Below, in pieces: positions 23,384 through 35,800 of a stretch of 64,000 nucleotides of DNA. The notes beneath the pieces were generated by a model. That model saw nothing but the letters and a program-made list of their open reading frames with translations, was not told the DNA's origin and ran no database searches. Origin of the DNA: Dermatemys mawii (Eukaryota > Chordata > Testudines > Dermatemydidae); contig ML677351.1 of the NCBI GenBank assembly GCA_007922305.1, positions 17,451,119 to 17,515,118 of the forward strand. Reading direction: 5' to 3'. The position numbers and the translations under genes are program-made. Position 1 is the first letter of the stretch. Each line of letters opens with the position of its first letter.

Positions 23384-23677
23384 GGCCTGGTCTTCACTGT
23401 AGGTGTGGGGGTGGGGGGATCGACTGCAGATATGCAACTTCAGCTACGTGAATCACGTAGCTGAAGTTTGCGTATCTGCAGCCGACTTACCTGCCGTCCT
23501 CACAGCGGTGGCAGTCGGCGGCGCGTCCCCCGTCGTCTCCTGCTTACGCCTCTGTACAAGCTGGAGTTACGGAGTCGATGGGGGCAGCGCTGGCGATCGA
23601 TTTCTCACGTCTTGACGAGACGCGATAAATCGATCGCCGTAAGATCGATCTCTTCCCGCTGCAGTGAAGACAAGCCC
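23384..23677. mobile_element. Hairpin-rich MITE, copy 3, with TTA target duplication
   Basis: Termini GGCCTGGTCTTCACTG and the complement of GGGCTTGTCTTCACTG are flanked by TTA on both sides (23381-23383 and 23678-23680). A 3-bp TWA duplication is characteristic of PIF/Harbinger elements. The first hairpin is long: GACTGCAGATATGC-AACTTCAGCTACGTGA pairs with TCACGTAGCTGAAGTTTGCG and then TATCTGCAGCC. The second pairs ATCGATTTCTCACGTCT with AGACGCGATAAATCGAT. No protein is encoded. Confidence 0.82.
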
Positions 23678-24264
23678 TTAGTTTCATCAAAGGTCCCTTT
23701 GTTCTTATGTTACAAAACAGGGAAAAGTCATACCTAATCTAAGGGCGTAAGGATCAACTCAAGGAGGACATCCTATGCAAACAGGGCAGCAGAGAGGAAG
23801 ATGCAAATATATTTGCATAGGAAGATGATGACCACCACACTGAAAGACCAAATGCTGTTCAGGAATCACTATTCATGCAGCTTTAGTCAAGGCCCCTTTT
23901 ACAACCAAAAGCACTTGTGATATTTTCATAAACAGAATCTTTTGGAAAATACTGCAAAATCTGCTGGAAGACCCTAGAAACCAAGCAACTAACAGACGCT
24001 GCATGTCCCAAATTTGGGACATACTTAGAGGCCAAGCACTCTTTTGGAAGTATTTCACTTCTCTTGAAATTAACTTGTGTGACCACAGACTACAAGTATC
24101 TGCTTTACCAGCCTATACCTATCTTTCTCCAAAAGCTTGGTTAAGTTTTACCCCATTAACCCACCACTTTCCTCCATTAAATGTGCCATCATTCTATGTT
24201 GATGTACGTCCATCGTCCCAATACACACATTCTAAAGCCTCTTGAAAATTTTAATACTATATAA

Positions 24265-24446
24265 CAGGGATCGGGGCAATTTTGGCTCACGCCACTCCTC
24301 GCAGTCCCCACTGGCCTGGAGCAGCAAACTCCAGCCAGTGGCCACTGTGATTGGCCAAACCTGCAGACATGGCAGGTAAACAAACTGGCCCGGCCCACCA
24401 AGGTGCTTACCCTGGCAGGCTGCGTGCCAAAGATTGCCGATCCCTG
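24265..24446. mobile_element. hAT-type MITE (182 bp)
   Basis: CAGGGATCGGGGCAATTTTG at the left pairs with CAAAGATTGCCGATCCCTG at the right. It is flanked by CTATATAA (24257-24264) and CTACATAA (24447-24454), an 8-bp target duplication with one change. The interior contains CCACTGGCCTGGAGCAGCAA and GTGATTGGCCAAACC, as in common vertebrate hAT MITEs. Confidence 0.85.
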
Positions 24447-24454
24447 CTACATAA

Positions 24455-25920
24455 CGTGATGTACTTTTCTCAATTCTACCATAATTGTATCGGAGTGAAA
24501 CAGTACGCAGAGAAGCATGTTAGAACATTTACTTTGAACTTTGCAAATAACCCCAACTTTAAATGTTTCAGAAAAAGCACTTATTGAAGAGAGAGCTTTT
24601 TCTAAGTAGCCTTTTTCCAGATCCTTAACTAAGATAAACATGCAATCAGCTGTTTGACAGTTTTCTGGGGAGCCTGCAATCACACAAATAGATTATTGCT
24701 TACTAAAAAAACAAATGTAGAGAGGCAGATGCAATCCAAACAATCTTCTGTAAAACAAGACAAGAAACAACACAAGTCGCACAATAAATTCATTGACGGT
24801 TTTAAAATTTTAATGTTGGAAGATTTCCTAGGTTATTTAGTGGGACTTTAACATGTTAAAATGGCAAATCTTTAAAAAAAAACCCACCACTTATTTAGCT
24901 TTTCTCGACTGTCTCTGGTTCCAAAAGGACTGAACAAATAGTCTGACATCAATACAACAAATAATAGTTCTCTCAGCAACCACGCTGCTATTAAAAGATC
25001 GGCGACAACACGATATGGCATTTTCCCTCCCTCTACCTGTTTTAATTAAAAACTATTAATTCTTGAATCCTTCCACCATGGCAATACTGCTCCCTGGCAA
25101 ATCTCTTTGAACTGTGAGATTGTTATTAAGTAACATATTTCCCTGGTGTTATTTTCCTCCTCCTGAAAGCGATTATCTTTCAGTAAGAAAACTGTTACTT
25201 TCTACTTTGCTTGTAGATGATGCAGAACATTTTGGAATACAAGCATAAATCAAAGCAAAGTTATTTTGAACCTTCTATAACTGCTATGATTCTATACTAA
25301 ATAGAATATCAGCAACAGCAAAGAACACTGCATAGCAGCAAGAAGTCTGAAAATTACACACCCCTTTCCTTAATATATTTCATTAAAATTAATAGTATTT
25401 TGAAATGAGCACCATCAAAACATCTTTCACAATCCTCCCATTGTGATGAAACTTTTATGCGACTTTTTGAACAAAATCAACAACTGTCATCTCCACAAGG
25501 GCAAAGCACAACATTTGTTTGTTGTTACATTTGAGGAGCCAAAGGCCATATCTCTTTTCTCTTGGAGTTTCCATCATTTTTACTCACCAAAATACTAGCA
25601 GTGCCATAGCCTGTGCTTTGGACTCATGTAATTCCTGACTGGAGAAGGCCAATGCTTAAAAACTGATTCAACTGTTGGCAGAAATTATTGACAGCTCTTT
25701 AAGGGAAGGTTGCCAGCTTTTGTTAATCTAATTACTTTAAAAGCTCTCAATAGTGAAGTAATAAGCCTTAGTCATCATTTTATTCTCAAAAGAATCCATA
25801 ACTCACAGAAACTACTAATGAAGCTGTTGTGTTGGATAACCAGTGCTTAAAAATCATCACATGCCACTGACAATCTGGTAGTTATCTAGTATCTAATCTT
25901 CCACTGCTGGTTAATGTTAT
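24455..25920. other. Intronic DNA without recognised feature
   Basis: Mostly AT-rich single-copy-looking sequence in the ARL13B intron upstream of exon 4. No coding frame, splice-flanked exon or repeat could be assigned. Confidence 0.5.
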
Positions 25921-25959
25921 TCAGGTGGTGGTTATGGCAAGAGAGCTTCCCCAGTATCC

Positions 25960-26460
25960 AGTTACCTCATCTCTCCCTGTCAGTCTAGATACAGAACTAC
26001 TGTATTTATGTCACTGAGGTTGCACCAGAAAGAATTGGCAGATCACCTGGTGACGGATTACCAACAATACTGTTCCTGATATACTCAGCTGCCTTCAATA
26101 CCATCGATTATAGGGTATAATTGGCTTGTCTGCAAACCCCCAGAAAAGACAGATGGTGCTGCAATTTGGCAATTTAATTACCATCAGGAAAATGCGAGAG
26201 GGGACAGGAAAGCAATAACTTAGGGCTACCAACTGCTCTCATATGTGAGTTTCTGCAGGAATCCATCTTGTTCCTACATCTTGTTCAGTTGGTACCTAGG
26301 GCCAATAATGTTTTCAGCATGCTCAATGACCCCAGGCTCTATTCCTCTCTTATCTAATCTAGCCAGTGCTATTAAATGCCTTACTCAAGATTTAGTAGAG
26401 ACTGGGAAATGAACAAGGAGCTGAAGTTAAATCCAAGAAACAATCCTGGAAGGTTGGGGA
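25960..26460 (+). repeat. Ancient LINE reverse-transcriptase relic
   Basis: The plus strand around 26072-26110 reads LFLIYSAAFNTIDY, an eroded 'LLDLSAAFDTIDH' motif of LINE reverse transcriptase. About 130 bp further, a degraded 'GVPQGSxL' appears (TGTGAGTTTCTGCAGGAATC). The frame is broken throughout. The clade is probably L2/CR1-like. Confidence 0.55.
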
Positions 26461-26735
26461 AAGTAACCAGGAAATAAGGTGACAATTACAAATGCTTCCT
26501 CAACTGAGAGTGTACATCTGCAATTTGTTACAAGAATTCAGTCTGGAAGTACCGTTGGATCCACAGCATCTTCCATCCATGCCTGGGCCAGAAATTGTGA
26601 TACGTTTAGACAAAGATCTTGCTGCCATGATTCACCAATTGTCACTTTGAGGTTAGATCCCTGTGGTGTGCTCTTGATTACTGCATCTTAATTCAAAGTG
26701 AACTGAACCTGGTATAGAATGTGACAGCCCTCTTG

Positions 26736-26982
26736 GGCTATGGCTACATTGCAAGGCTTTTAGCAATATGGCAGTACCACTAAAAGACACACAGTGTAGC
26801 TGCTGTTTGTTGGCAAAAAACTTCTACCCACCATGAAGCTCGGAAGGAGAGTGCTTCTACAACAAAGTGCTGTCCACGCCGGTGCTTTTCATCAGTAAAA
26901 CTTTTGCTGTTCGGGGGAGTCTTTTTATAATCCCCCTGAATGATAAAAGTTTTGCCAATGAAGTGCCAGTGTAGATAAACCC
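26736..26982. mobile_element. MITE with TTG flanks and TGGCTACAT-type termini
   Basis: GGCTATGGCTACATT at the left and AGTGTAGATAAACCC at the right form an imperfect inverted repeat, each flanked by TTG. Inside, GTAAAACTTTTGCTGTTCGG and CCTGAATGATAAAAGTTTTG form a stem. It is related in style to the hairpin MITE family but has a different body. Confidence 0.65.
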
Positions 26983-27871
26983 TTGGTGAGCATGCACTAT
27001 GTCATATGACACCTGTGCTCTATGATTTGCACTGGTTTTCAGGTGGAGTTTTAACATGACACCCTATACGACATAGACCAAGTCTCTTCTCTTGCCACAC
27101 TATTCTAATTGCAGTTGGTAGAGGCATTCAGATAGGATCCCACTGAAAGAAAGGAAATTGTTGGCTAGGTATGTATTCTCCATTAGCAGACTTCAGCTGT
27201 GAAAGGCACTCTTTCCTTTCCTCCAGAATAGCTCAAATCTGTTGACTTTTAGAGCATGCAAGATCTGTCTATATACACAAACTTCTGTCATGCAATAAGG
27301 GTCATTTCTAGCCAGTGTTGGAGCAAGGGGAATACTGATGACTACATCTCTTATTGGTCATTTTCTAATTATTGAGTGGCTACTCCTCTTTCCATCATAG
27401 GTGTCTAAAGACCTTTCATTGTACCTCTAACATCTTTAAAACCTTAAATTTTAAATTGGGTATCCTGTTAATTTTTTCCTTCATTGTGACTGAACATTCG
27501 TTTGCTCATAAACAATGGGATGAAGAAAGAAATCTCATAAAGATGAGTGTCAATATCTTAGAGATTAAGAAAAATATTTAAAGGAACACTAAGCTTCCAA
27601 TGAAAACAGTTTTTAAACAAATCGACATTCCCCTGACATGCTCGAAACACAGCAGCATTAAAAACTAAAAGTATCACTGACTTGGCTTTCACTGTTCAAG
27701 AGCAAGAAGCATAAAATAAAAGTAAACAAAGAGCATAAATGGTGACACAGAACACTAAGTGCATATGTACAACAATGCTTACACCATATGATGTTTAAAT
27801 TGAAAGGTCCCCTTTAAATTAAGACCTTTTTTAATTATGTGAAAGTCACATACTCACTTACTGAATTCTGT

Positions 27872-27965
27872 TTTAGCCCAGGTCTACACTATAAAAGGTA
27901 CTTCAGCATAGAGCTATACTATACAGCTACAGAGCTTATAAAAGGTACTTCAGTATACAGCAAAA
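27872..27965. repeat. Partial MITE terminus with duplicated block
   Basis: AGCCCAGGTCTACACTATAA resembles the outer end of the TCTACACT-type MITEs. TATAAAAGGTACTTCAG occurs twice 50 bp apart. No matching right terminus was found. Confidence 0.35.
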
Positions 27966-28086
27966 CCTTCTAGCACAGATGTGATTTGCTGGTTTGGCAA
28001 ACAAAATGAGTTTTACTTGCACTTGCACTGTTATGTCTGTATAACTGAGTCTACAGTAGGGCTTTTGCGAGTATAGAAAAAGATGC

Positions 28087-28110
28087 AAAAAAAAAAAAAA
28101 AAAAAAAAAC
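28087..28110. repeat. Poly-A run
   Basis: Twenty-four consecutive A residues followed by CCACCCACCCACC. This may be the tail of a retroposed sequence, but no parent could be recognised upstream. Confidence 0.8.
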
Positions 28111-28189
28111 CACCCACCCACCAAATCACACACCTGTAACACTACTGTTCCAGAACGGTGTTTAGTATAATGTGATGCTTTCTCAGGAC

Positions 28190-29375
28190 ATCAAGGACTA
28201 AGAGTCACCTTGTTATCCCCCACTCAAGAAAGAGAGTTGTTTTTTCTTTTTTTGTGGTAGCTGGTTGTCAGCACCTGTACTCCAATTGCCTTTCACCCAC
28301 TAAAACAAGATGGGTGACGTTATATCTTTTATTGAACCAACAATAAAAAGTAGTAAAAGATAGTACCTCACCCATCTTATCTCTCATATACCCTGGGACT
28401 GACACGGCAACAACTACACTGCTTTCACTCGATCACTCTCCTCAGAACTCTGCCAGTCCTACTTTACTTTGCAGGTTAACAATAGGTATAACAAACCCTC
28501 AAATCCCCTTGAAGATTGTTCCCTGTAGTGTCTAGCAGCCCCTCTGACTGGAACTCACAGTAATTACCAGGTTCACTACTTTAAAGGGAATAGCATACAT
28601 ACAAAAGCTTGCTTGATTCAATTGATTATCAGCTCTAGTGTAACACAGAACTTTAATAAACTTATGTTTTCTCTATAAATTGATTAACAAAGTTTAAGAT
28701 TTAAGACACAGTGAGCAAGGCTAATAAGAACAACAGGTTACAAATAAAACAAAAGTAGAGCATGTTTCTAGAGACTAAAACTCAGCTTAGGCTGCAATCA
28801 TTGTCTGAAGCAGTCTTATCTCACCTAAGCCTTTTCTGCAGTGTTTCAACCCAGGTTGGTTGAGATCCTGTTTCCATGGATGTAATTGCAGTGCCCAGTT
28901 ACCCCCTGAAGAGAAGAATAAAAGAAGGGTCCTGGTTCCTTCCTTTTGTAACCCCAAAATCCATTGTTTTTGTCCTCCTCCCCACAGCCAAGCTGACTCA
29001 TTGTGGTTTCCTTCCTGGGGTGCTGGCTCCAAGGTGTCTCCCATACTCTGGCTTGTTTCACATTCTCTGCCAACCTGTTTTTCTTGTTGTTTTTCACATG
29101 TAAACAGGACTCTTTGTTGACCTTACAATGTTGAATTTACACTGGAAACAGGGCTAGTTGAATGCACCTGCTTTGATCTGGCAGAAGATATGTTTGTTAA
29201 CTCTCTCGTTATAGACTTTTAAAACATCATATCAATATACATACAATTCTTTATATACGTTAGCACATTTCATCATATTAATGACCAGCATGTCCTCAGC
29301 TTTCATTTGCTACCTCACATGATATTCTTTATCGATAAATAATATGAAAGCAGTATAGCATGTGTGTCAAGGCTG
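28190..29375 (-). mobile_element. Possible LTR-type repeat
   Basis: About 1.1 kb of sequence whose composition, short open stretches and TTTATTAAAG-type segment on the minus strand recall LTRs seen in turtle genomes. No terminal TG/CA pair or target duplication could be fixed, so the assignment and limits are tentative. Confidence 0.3.
28308..28377. repeat. Inverted repeat, 24-bp arms, within an interspersed repeat
   Basis: AGATGGGTGACGTTATATCT plus TTTA pairs, with three mismatches, with TAAAAGATAGTACCTCACCC plus ATCT. The loop is 22 nt. The adjoining GGGACTGACACGGCAACAAC matches the end of a turtle interspersed repeat that normally carries only one such arm. Confidence 0.8.
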
Positions 29376-29984
29376 AGAGGAGCTGCTGTTACAGAACACT
29401 GAACCCTTTTCACTGGCACTGAGGATTCTTGGAGACACATATAGACATGACCTTGAAACTACACTGAATAGTTTACAGTCTATCTCCTTATGTGTTTGTG
29501 TAGCACCCTGCACAAGAGACCCATGATCCGTAACCCCAAAGTACTACCACATGTATAGGCTGGGAGCTAACCTTTTGCCTAGACTCTGTAGCTCAAGGTG
29601 TATTTGCACACATGGCTTCTAAACAATATAGTGTATGGGGCATTTTGCACAATTTAAAACAGATGTTCTTCAACCGAATGTAAACTGGAGATGGTGGGGG
29701 GAAAGTGGGCAGCATGTGGGAATGACAATCTTGTGAGTGTCACCACGAGTTTGGTAAATAGCTACTGCACAACATTACACTTTCCAAAAAGATGACAGGA
29801 GATGATCTGGTTGCAGGACATCATCTAGAATATTTCGAAAACAGAGGAAGAACCAGGAATGTAAAAATTCTTTATATATTCATAGAGAATAAAATTCTAG
29901 CTTCAAGATTAAACTAGGTCCTGTCTTCATTGACAACCCTTTGAGGAGAACCTAAAAGGTAGCTTCACAGAAATACTGTTCTTA

Positions 29985-30991
29985 CAGAGTAACTCCTCAC
30001 TTAAAGTTATCTTAATGAACTTTTATCAGTTAGAGAACATACTTCTCTAAAGTTGTTCAATGCTCCCTTACAATGTCATTTGGCAGCCACCTGCTTTGTT
30101 CACTGCTTGCAAGAACAGCAGCCCTTTACAGCTAGCTGGTGGGGGTTTGGAACCAGGGTGGACTGGCAGCTCCCCTATCAGCTCCCCACTCCCTTAAGTT
30201 CCCTGTGCGGCAGCCACTCAGCAGGCTATCAGTTGCCAGGCAGTTCAGCTGTCCCTCCCGACACTGATGTGTGCTGCTCCTGCCCTCTGCCTTAGAGCGC
30301 CCCAGAGCATCCTGCTTGCAGTGCGGGAGATGGGGGAGGGGGGAAAAGAAGGGGACTAATATGAGGGTATCCCCTTCCCCCTTCTCCTGCAACCTGCTTA
30401 TCCCAGTTCCATAGAGCAGGGGAGACACAACAGGGCAGCTCAGGACGGAGGGAGCTTCCTGGCAGCAGCTTCTGTCTCAACGTGCTGATCAACTTAAAAA
30501 GGCAATGTAATTAGAGGACGGTGAGCATACTTAAAGGGGCAATGCACATCTCTCTCTCACACACAGACGGGGTGTGTATCTATCTCTGTCTGCCACGCTG
30601 TCTCCCCTCCCTCCGTTCGTCCTGCTTTGTAGAGTGTGAAGCTACATTAACAACGAGTGAACCCTTGAAGGCTCAGCCAATTGCTAGTTCATCATTTAGC
30701 AGTAAGACATTCCCTGGGAAATAGCCCACCCTCTGACTTCACCACCTCAACCAAGCTTCACAATCATCATCGCTGTGTACAGTATTAAATTCTTTGTTTA
30801 AAACTTATACTGTGTGTGTATTTATTTTATATATGTATAAAAATATAGTCGTTTGGTGAAAAAAATTTCCCTGGTATCTAACCCCCCCATTTACATTAAT
30901 TCTTATAGGGAAATTGGATTCACTTAACATCATTTCACTTGAAGTCGCATTTTTCAGGAACATAACTACAATGTTAAGCGAGGAGTACCTG
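29985..30991 (+). mobile_element. Tigger/pogo-type element, second copy
   Basis: CAGAGTAACTCCTCACTTAA at the left and TGTTAAGCGAGGAGTACCTG at the right form inverted termini flanked by TA. It shares TTCAATGCTC, GTCATTTGGC, CAACCAAGCTTCA and TTTACATTAATTCTTATAGG blocks with the copy at 4711-5623. The transposase tail readable in that copy is not readable here. The middle (30120-30480) is G/C-rich. Confidence 0.8.
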
Positions 30992-31499
30992 TACCTAAGT
31001 GCAGCCCAGTCAATCAAGGACATCAAATACAAAGAGAAACTTATTTTCCCACACACACTGACTTAAGCCTAGCCATGACAACTAAAGGGAAGGCGATTGC
31101 TGAGGACAAGATCTTTTTAAAATGGGTGCCTAAGTTTAGGTTCTAATTCTGTCATTTTGCACCTGAACATGTGGTCTGGTTTTCAAAAATGTTGGCCACC
31201 CACCATTTCCCAGGGCACTTCACTTGGAGCTGCTAGATGCTCAGAGCTTTTTTAAACCAGGCCATTGATTCAGGTGCATAATAGGCATGGGATCCTAACC
31301 TTAGGAATCCTCACTATTTTCCACCTCTTTTCCCACCTCTGCAGCATTGGGAGCAGGTCACTTGTTTTGATCAAGTGAGATATACCTACCTAATACTTTC
31401 CCTGCCATTACCAGGGCCTTGAGCATTGATACACTTCAGAACTTCCACCTATTCTCTGCCTCTGGAACACTTTGTATCACACTGTAATACTCTGGTCTA

Positions 31500-31640
31500 A
31501 TTTGCGTTGTTGAATTTACTGTGCAGCTGCCGGGTGGTGTTGGTGACCTGTGACATGGAAGACATCAGACTAGATGATCTGATGGTCCCTTCTGACTTGA
31601 TTGAGACTTCTATACCTGGCATAAGTAACAATTACATCAG
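31500..31640 (+). repeat. CR1 LINE 3' end fragment
   Basis: GACATCAGACTAGATGATCT followed by GATGGTCCCTTCTGACTTGA is the typical terminal segment of CR1 LINEs. Only about 140 bp remain. Confidence 0.65.
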
Positions 31641-31744
31641 AAGTGAAATAACTAACTACTTATCTCTGTTGGACAAAGTAAAGGGCCGGTGAAGAGGATA
31701 CAATTGGTGAAGAGAACTGATTAAGATGATACAACCTCTTAATG

Positions 31745-32846
31745 CAGGGGGTGGGCAAACTGCGGCCCGAGGGCCACATGTGGCCTTCCAGCCATTTTTA
31801 TCCCACCCGCGGGGGCGCGGTACCAGTGGTCCCACGCTCCCCAGCCAGGGTGCCGGGCCAATCGCGGGGCGCTGTGGGGCCCCGTGCTCCCAGGCCAGCC
31901 GAGCATGGGGAGCTGCGCAGCGCGCCCTGGGGCCAGGAGCAGGCCAAGCGGGGCTCGCCATGGGCCCCCACACCCTTAGGGTGCCGGGTGGAGCGGGGCT
32001 CACCGAGGGGTCCCCTGGGCGCAGCGCCCTGGGGCCCTGTGCCGGGAGGAGCGCGGTTCACTGCGGGGCCAGGCACCGGGCGGAGCACAGCTCACNNNNN
32101 NNNNNNNNNNNNNNNNNNNNNNNNNNNNNNNNNNNNNNNNNNNNNNNNNNNNNNNNNNNNNNNNNNNNNNNNNNNNNNNNNNNNNNNNNNNNNNNNNNNN
32201 NNNNNNNNNNNNNNNNNNNNNNNNNNNNNNNNNNNNNNNNNNNNNNNNNNNNNNNNNNNNNNNNNNNNNNNNNNNNNNNNNNNNNNNNNNNNNNNNNNNN
32301 NNNNNNNNNNNNNNNNNNNNNNNNNNNNNNNNNNNNNNNNNNNNNNNNNNNNNNNNNNNNNNNNNNNNNNNNNNNNNNNNNNNNNNNNNNNNNNNNNNNN
32401 NNNNNNNNNNNNNNNNNNNNNNNNNNNNNNNNNNNNNNNNNNNNNNNNNNNNNNNNNNNNNNNNNNNNNNNNNNNNNNNNNNNNNNNNNNNNNNNNNNNN
32501 NNNNNNNNNNNNNNNNNNNNNNNNNNNNNNNNNNNNNNNNNNNNNNNNNNNNNNNNNNNNNNNNNNNNNNNNNNNNNNNNNNNNNNNNNNNNNNNNNNNN
32601 NNNNNNNNNNNNNNNNNNNNNNNNNNNNNNNNNNNNNNNNNNNNNNNNNNNNNNGGGGGGGGGGAATTAAAGTGGGGGGTCTCCAGAGGGGGGTGATCAA
32701 GGGCCCCCCGCGCGGCCCCCGCCCCCCCCCCCCCCCCCGCGGGGGGGGGGGAGGTTGTTTGGGGAGGCATGGCCTTCCCTACCCAGCCCTCCACACAATT
32801 TTGAGCTCCCAAGTGGCCCTTGGGCCAAAAAGTTTGCCCACCCCTG
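31745..32846. mobile_element. GC-rich hAT-type element containing an assembly gap
   Basis: CAGGGGGTGGGCAAACTGCG at the left and AAAAAGTTTGCCCACCCCTG at the right form the inverted termini. Both sides carry exactly TCTTAATG (31737-31744 and 32847-32854), an 8-bp target duplication typical of hAT elements. The interior is GC-rich and interrupted by Ns at 32096-32654. The open frames crossing it are compositional and not genes. Confidence 0.9.
32096..32654. other. Assembly gap (559 Ns)
   Basis: A run of N bases. Immediately after it, 32655-32752 is dominated by G and C homopolymers, including a run of more than ten C residues. This suggests unreliable base calls at the gap edge. Confidence 0.99.
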
Positions 32847-32854
32847 TCTTAATG

Positions 32855-35800
32855 CCTAGAGAGATTAGATTTTTATTGGTAAATGTTGGCAAACATCAAT
32901 TTCACCATACACAAACTGATGAAAAAATATTTCCACTGATGATAATCAAAACTTACAGATGGACAAAAAGGAAAAATGCTGCTTGAGAACTTAAGTTTAA
33001 TTGAAATATATTTACTTTGTACACTTTGATGTGATGCGGACAATTTGTATTTTAAATGGGTATAAGCTTTGGCTTTTTAATTCAAGATCATTAAACAATT
33101 ATCTGACTCCCCCCATAAGTTCCCACAGCTGTGAAAATTTAAAATTGATAAAAAGAAATACCAATATTATCCACAGAAATAATAAAATAAATGAAAATTG
33201 TGTTCTGACAAGCCTAAACATGTCACAGCACTAGTGTACTTTTCCTGTGTGTAATCCTTGGATTGAATTTATGAACTGAGTTAAAGATTTTTAAAATACT
33301 GACTGTGGGGGAGGGGGCGCATTACCCTTCCAAACTAGTTTTGTGAATAGGTCTGTGAGCCTTCCTCCTCCAGTTCAGTGCAGAATTTCAGTTCCTGTTC
33401 AAGGAGTTTTTTTGTTTTTATTTTGTTTTAAATGAATATTGTACTCAACAGCACTTACTGTATTTCCAGCCAACAAATAGTGACCCGGGAAGTCACTGAA
33501 AATCAGCTCACATGTCGCCTTTGGCATGTGTCTCATAGGTTGCCTACCCCTGAAATAGCGAATCTAAGAAGCTAGTCACAGGAACTTTCTGCTATTGGCC
33601 AATTATAATAAAATGAACCTCCTCTAATGCAAGGCTGAGTCTCCAACAGGCAGAACCAGATTCCCCAAGAGTAAAGTAACCAGTTTGCTCTTGTACTGAC
33701 TGTGGTGCTATATTGCAAGGAGTCAGCTTCTCAAAGCACAGCTCACCATCCAGATGATTATTTAAGAACTAGGAGGAGCAGGCATGCAGAAACTGTTTAA
33801 CAGAAAGGCACTCAAGACACATTACTTAAGCAAATGGTTAAAATCATACTTTTCAGGATACACTGAAGTTTAACCTGAGAAGTAGGATTCCAGCACTGAA
33901 GAACAAAACAAAACAAGACTGCCGCCAGCACGGGATTATAAGGTAAACAGTTGGATTTATTTTGCCTCAATAGTTGCAAATCTTACAGAAACAATATGCA
34001 GTACTGTTTAAAATGAAATAACTAAGTGTAAAGATACACAAATAGTGGATCTCTCTCCTGCTCAGAAGTTGATAGTGCTACTAGTAAATATACTCTTAAC
34101 AGTTCTGCAGCTCATGCATATGAATGCTAATTTGTTAGACAAGTTTTAATGCATAAATGTATTTTTCTGGAAGTGTGCCCTAAGTACCTTAAAGGAAAAA
34201 AACTTGCTTTTAATTTTCCAAGTCAGTAAAATCTTTTATTAGGAAGGTTCCTGTTCTAAAAAACTGTGAGAGGCATATCTCAAAACACACTTGAAGTGAT
34301 ATACCAGCAGAGTGCTTCACTCAGTTTGTCAAATTAAGTTTACCAAGTGAAAAACAGAACACACAGAAGAGCATGCTCATTTTATTTTAATTTTATATTA
34401 AGATACTTGGGTTTCTTTTAAGATTGCATATTAACATATTTACTTCCACATACGTTAAAGTCAAAGCGTTAAAACTTTTAGACCAATTAGGATTTTTATG
34501 ACGACTAGAGCTTTTGAACTTTATTTGAAGAGTCATGGGAAAGGGAGTGTTTGTGTACATTTAGTCGTACTGACATCATGCATCTGGCTTTTAAAAGAAG
34601 TACTGCTGATACATTCATGAACATTCAGTCAAAAGTTCTGCTCACCTATCAGCAAAATCTGAATGCCTCATAATAATACAAAGTAACTTACTCCTTGATT
34701 TGCCTATGTCTAAAATTTAAGACACCTGAGCAACAGAAAACAAAAAATCTAAACACTATATGTTTTTGAAATCCAATAGATTTAGTGGATTAATCCAATT
34801 ACGGAAAAGGACACTTTCACATTAATGTCATGTTGCACATTTCCTTATTTATATTTCAAGCTCCATCATACATGAAATAATTTTACAAAACCAATTTTAC
34901 TCTTCTCTGTTTTTTTCCGTCTCTCTCTCAGCTTGGCTCTAGATCCACTGATTTTCATGCATAAGCACAATGCTGCAACGTAAATATTGAAGGGATATAT
35001 TGACTCCTATCTTGCCAATGGATTTTCTTTAGGCATCTTAAAAACATTTCTAAGTGGAATAATTTTTGTAAAGCCTGGGACTACAGAACCTCAAATTTTG
35101 GACCCAATTTGACCTGACAAGATAAATTATGTATTGCATACAAATGTGATTTCTCTCTGATTGATTCTAAAGCCTTTGAATTGCCCCAAATCCTAATAAA
35201 TATTGCCCATCAAAAATCATGAACAGTGAAGGGTTACCACAAATTCAGAAAATGTACAGTATCAGAAATGCTAGCAATAGCAGAAGGAACAATGGTTCCA
35301 TTTAGAGATCATGGATACTGGTCTCTCTCTCCCCTCAGCCAAGGTAGTGTATTAACCAAGATTCTGACCATATATGTAGTTCGGAAAACAAAGGAGAGGT
35401 ATGTGCATGCATATGAAGAGAGGAAATCTGATCATAACAGTGATCTACAAAGGAAAAGCAAGTTGGTTATGCTTTTCTCCAGTTCATCGTATATAGAGAA
35501 GGCCTGAATTTATTAACTGTATTATTAATTAAATTTATTTATTTATTAAAGAAAAGCGTGTTCAATTTGGTTTTGTTGTTGTTTGTAACATTAGAAATTC
35601 AGGTCTTCTCTATCCTGTTCTTCCTGCAAGGCCATATGGACAACTAATAGAATGACCTACCCATACTAATACCAGAAAAATGAAACCTCAGCAATTAAGA
35701 CAGAAAAGGATTTTTATTCCCTGTTTACACTGTGTTTTTCATTAATGCCAATTTAACTCAAACACCTGGCCTACAGTTGAAAGGAAAGATTTTTTTTTAG

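Noticed and set aside
28876..29120. Overlapping open frames of 75-86 codons on both strands
   Set aside because: They have no recognisable motif and lie in a probable LTR-type repeat.
31726..32986. Long open frames of 200-414 codons around the N run
   Set aside because: They are open only because Ns and GC-rich sequence lack stops. They fall inside a hAT element with clear termini and target duplication.
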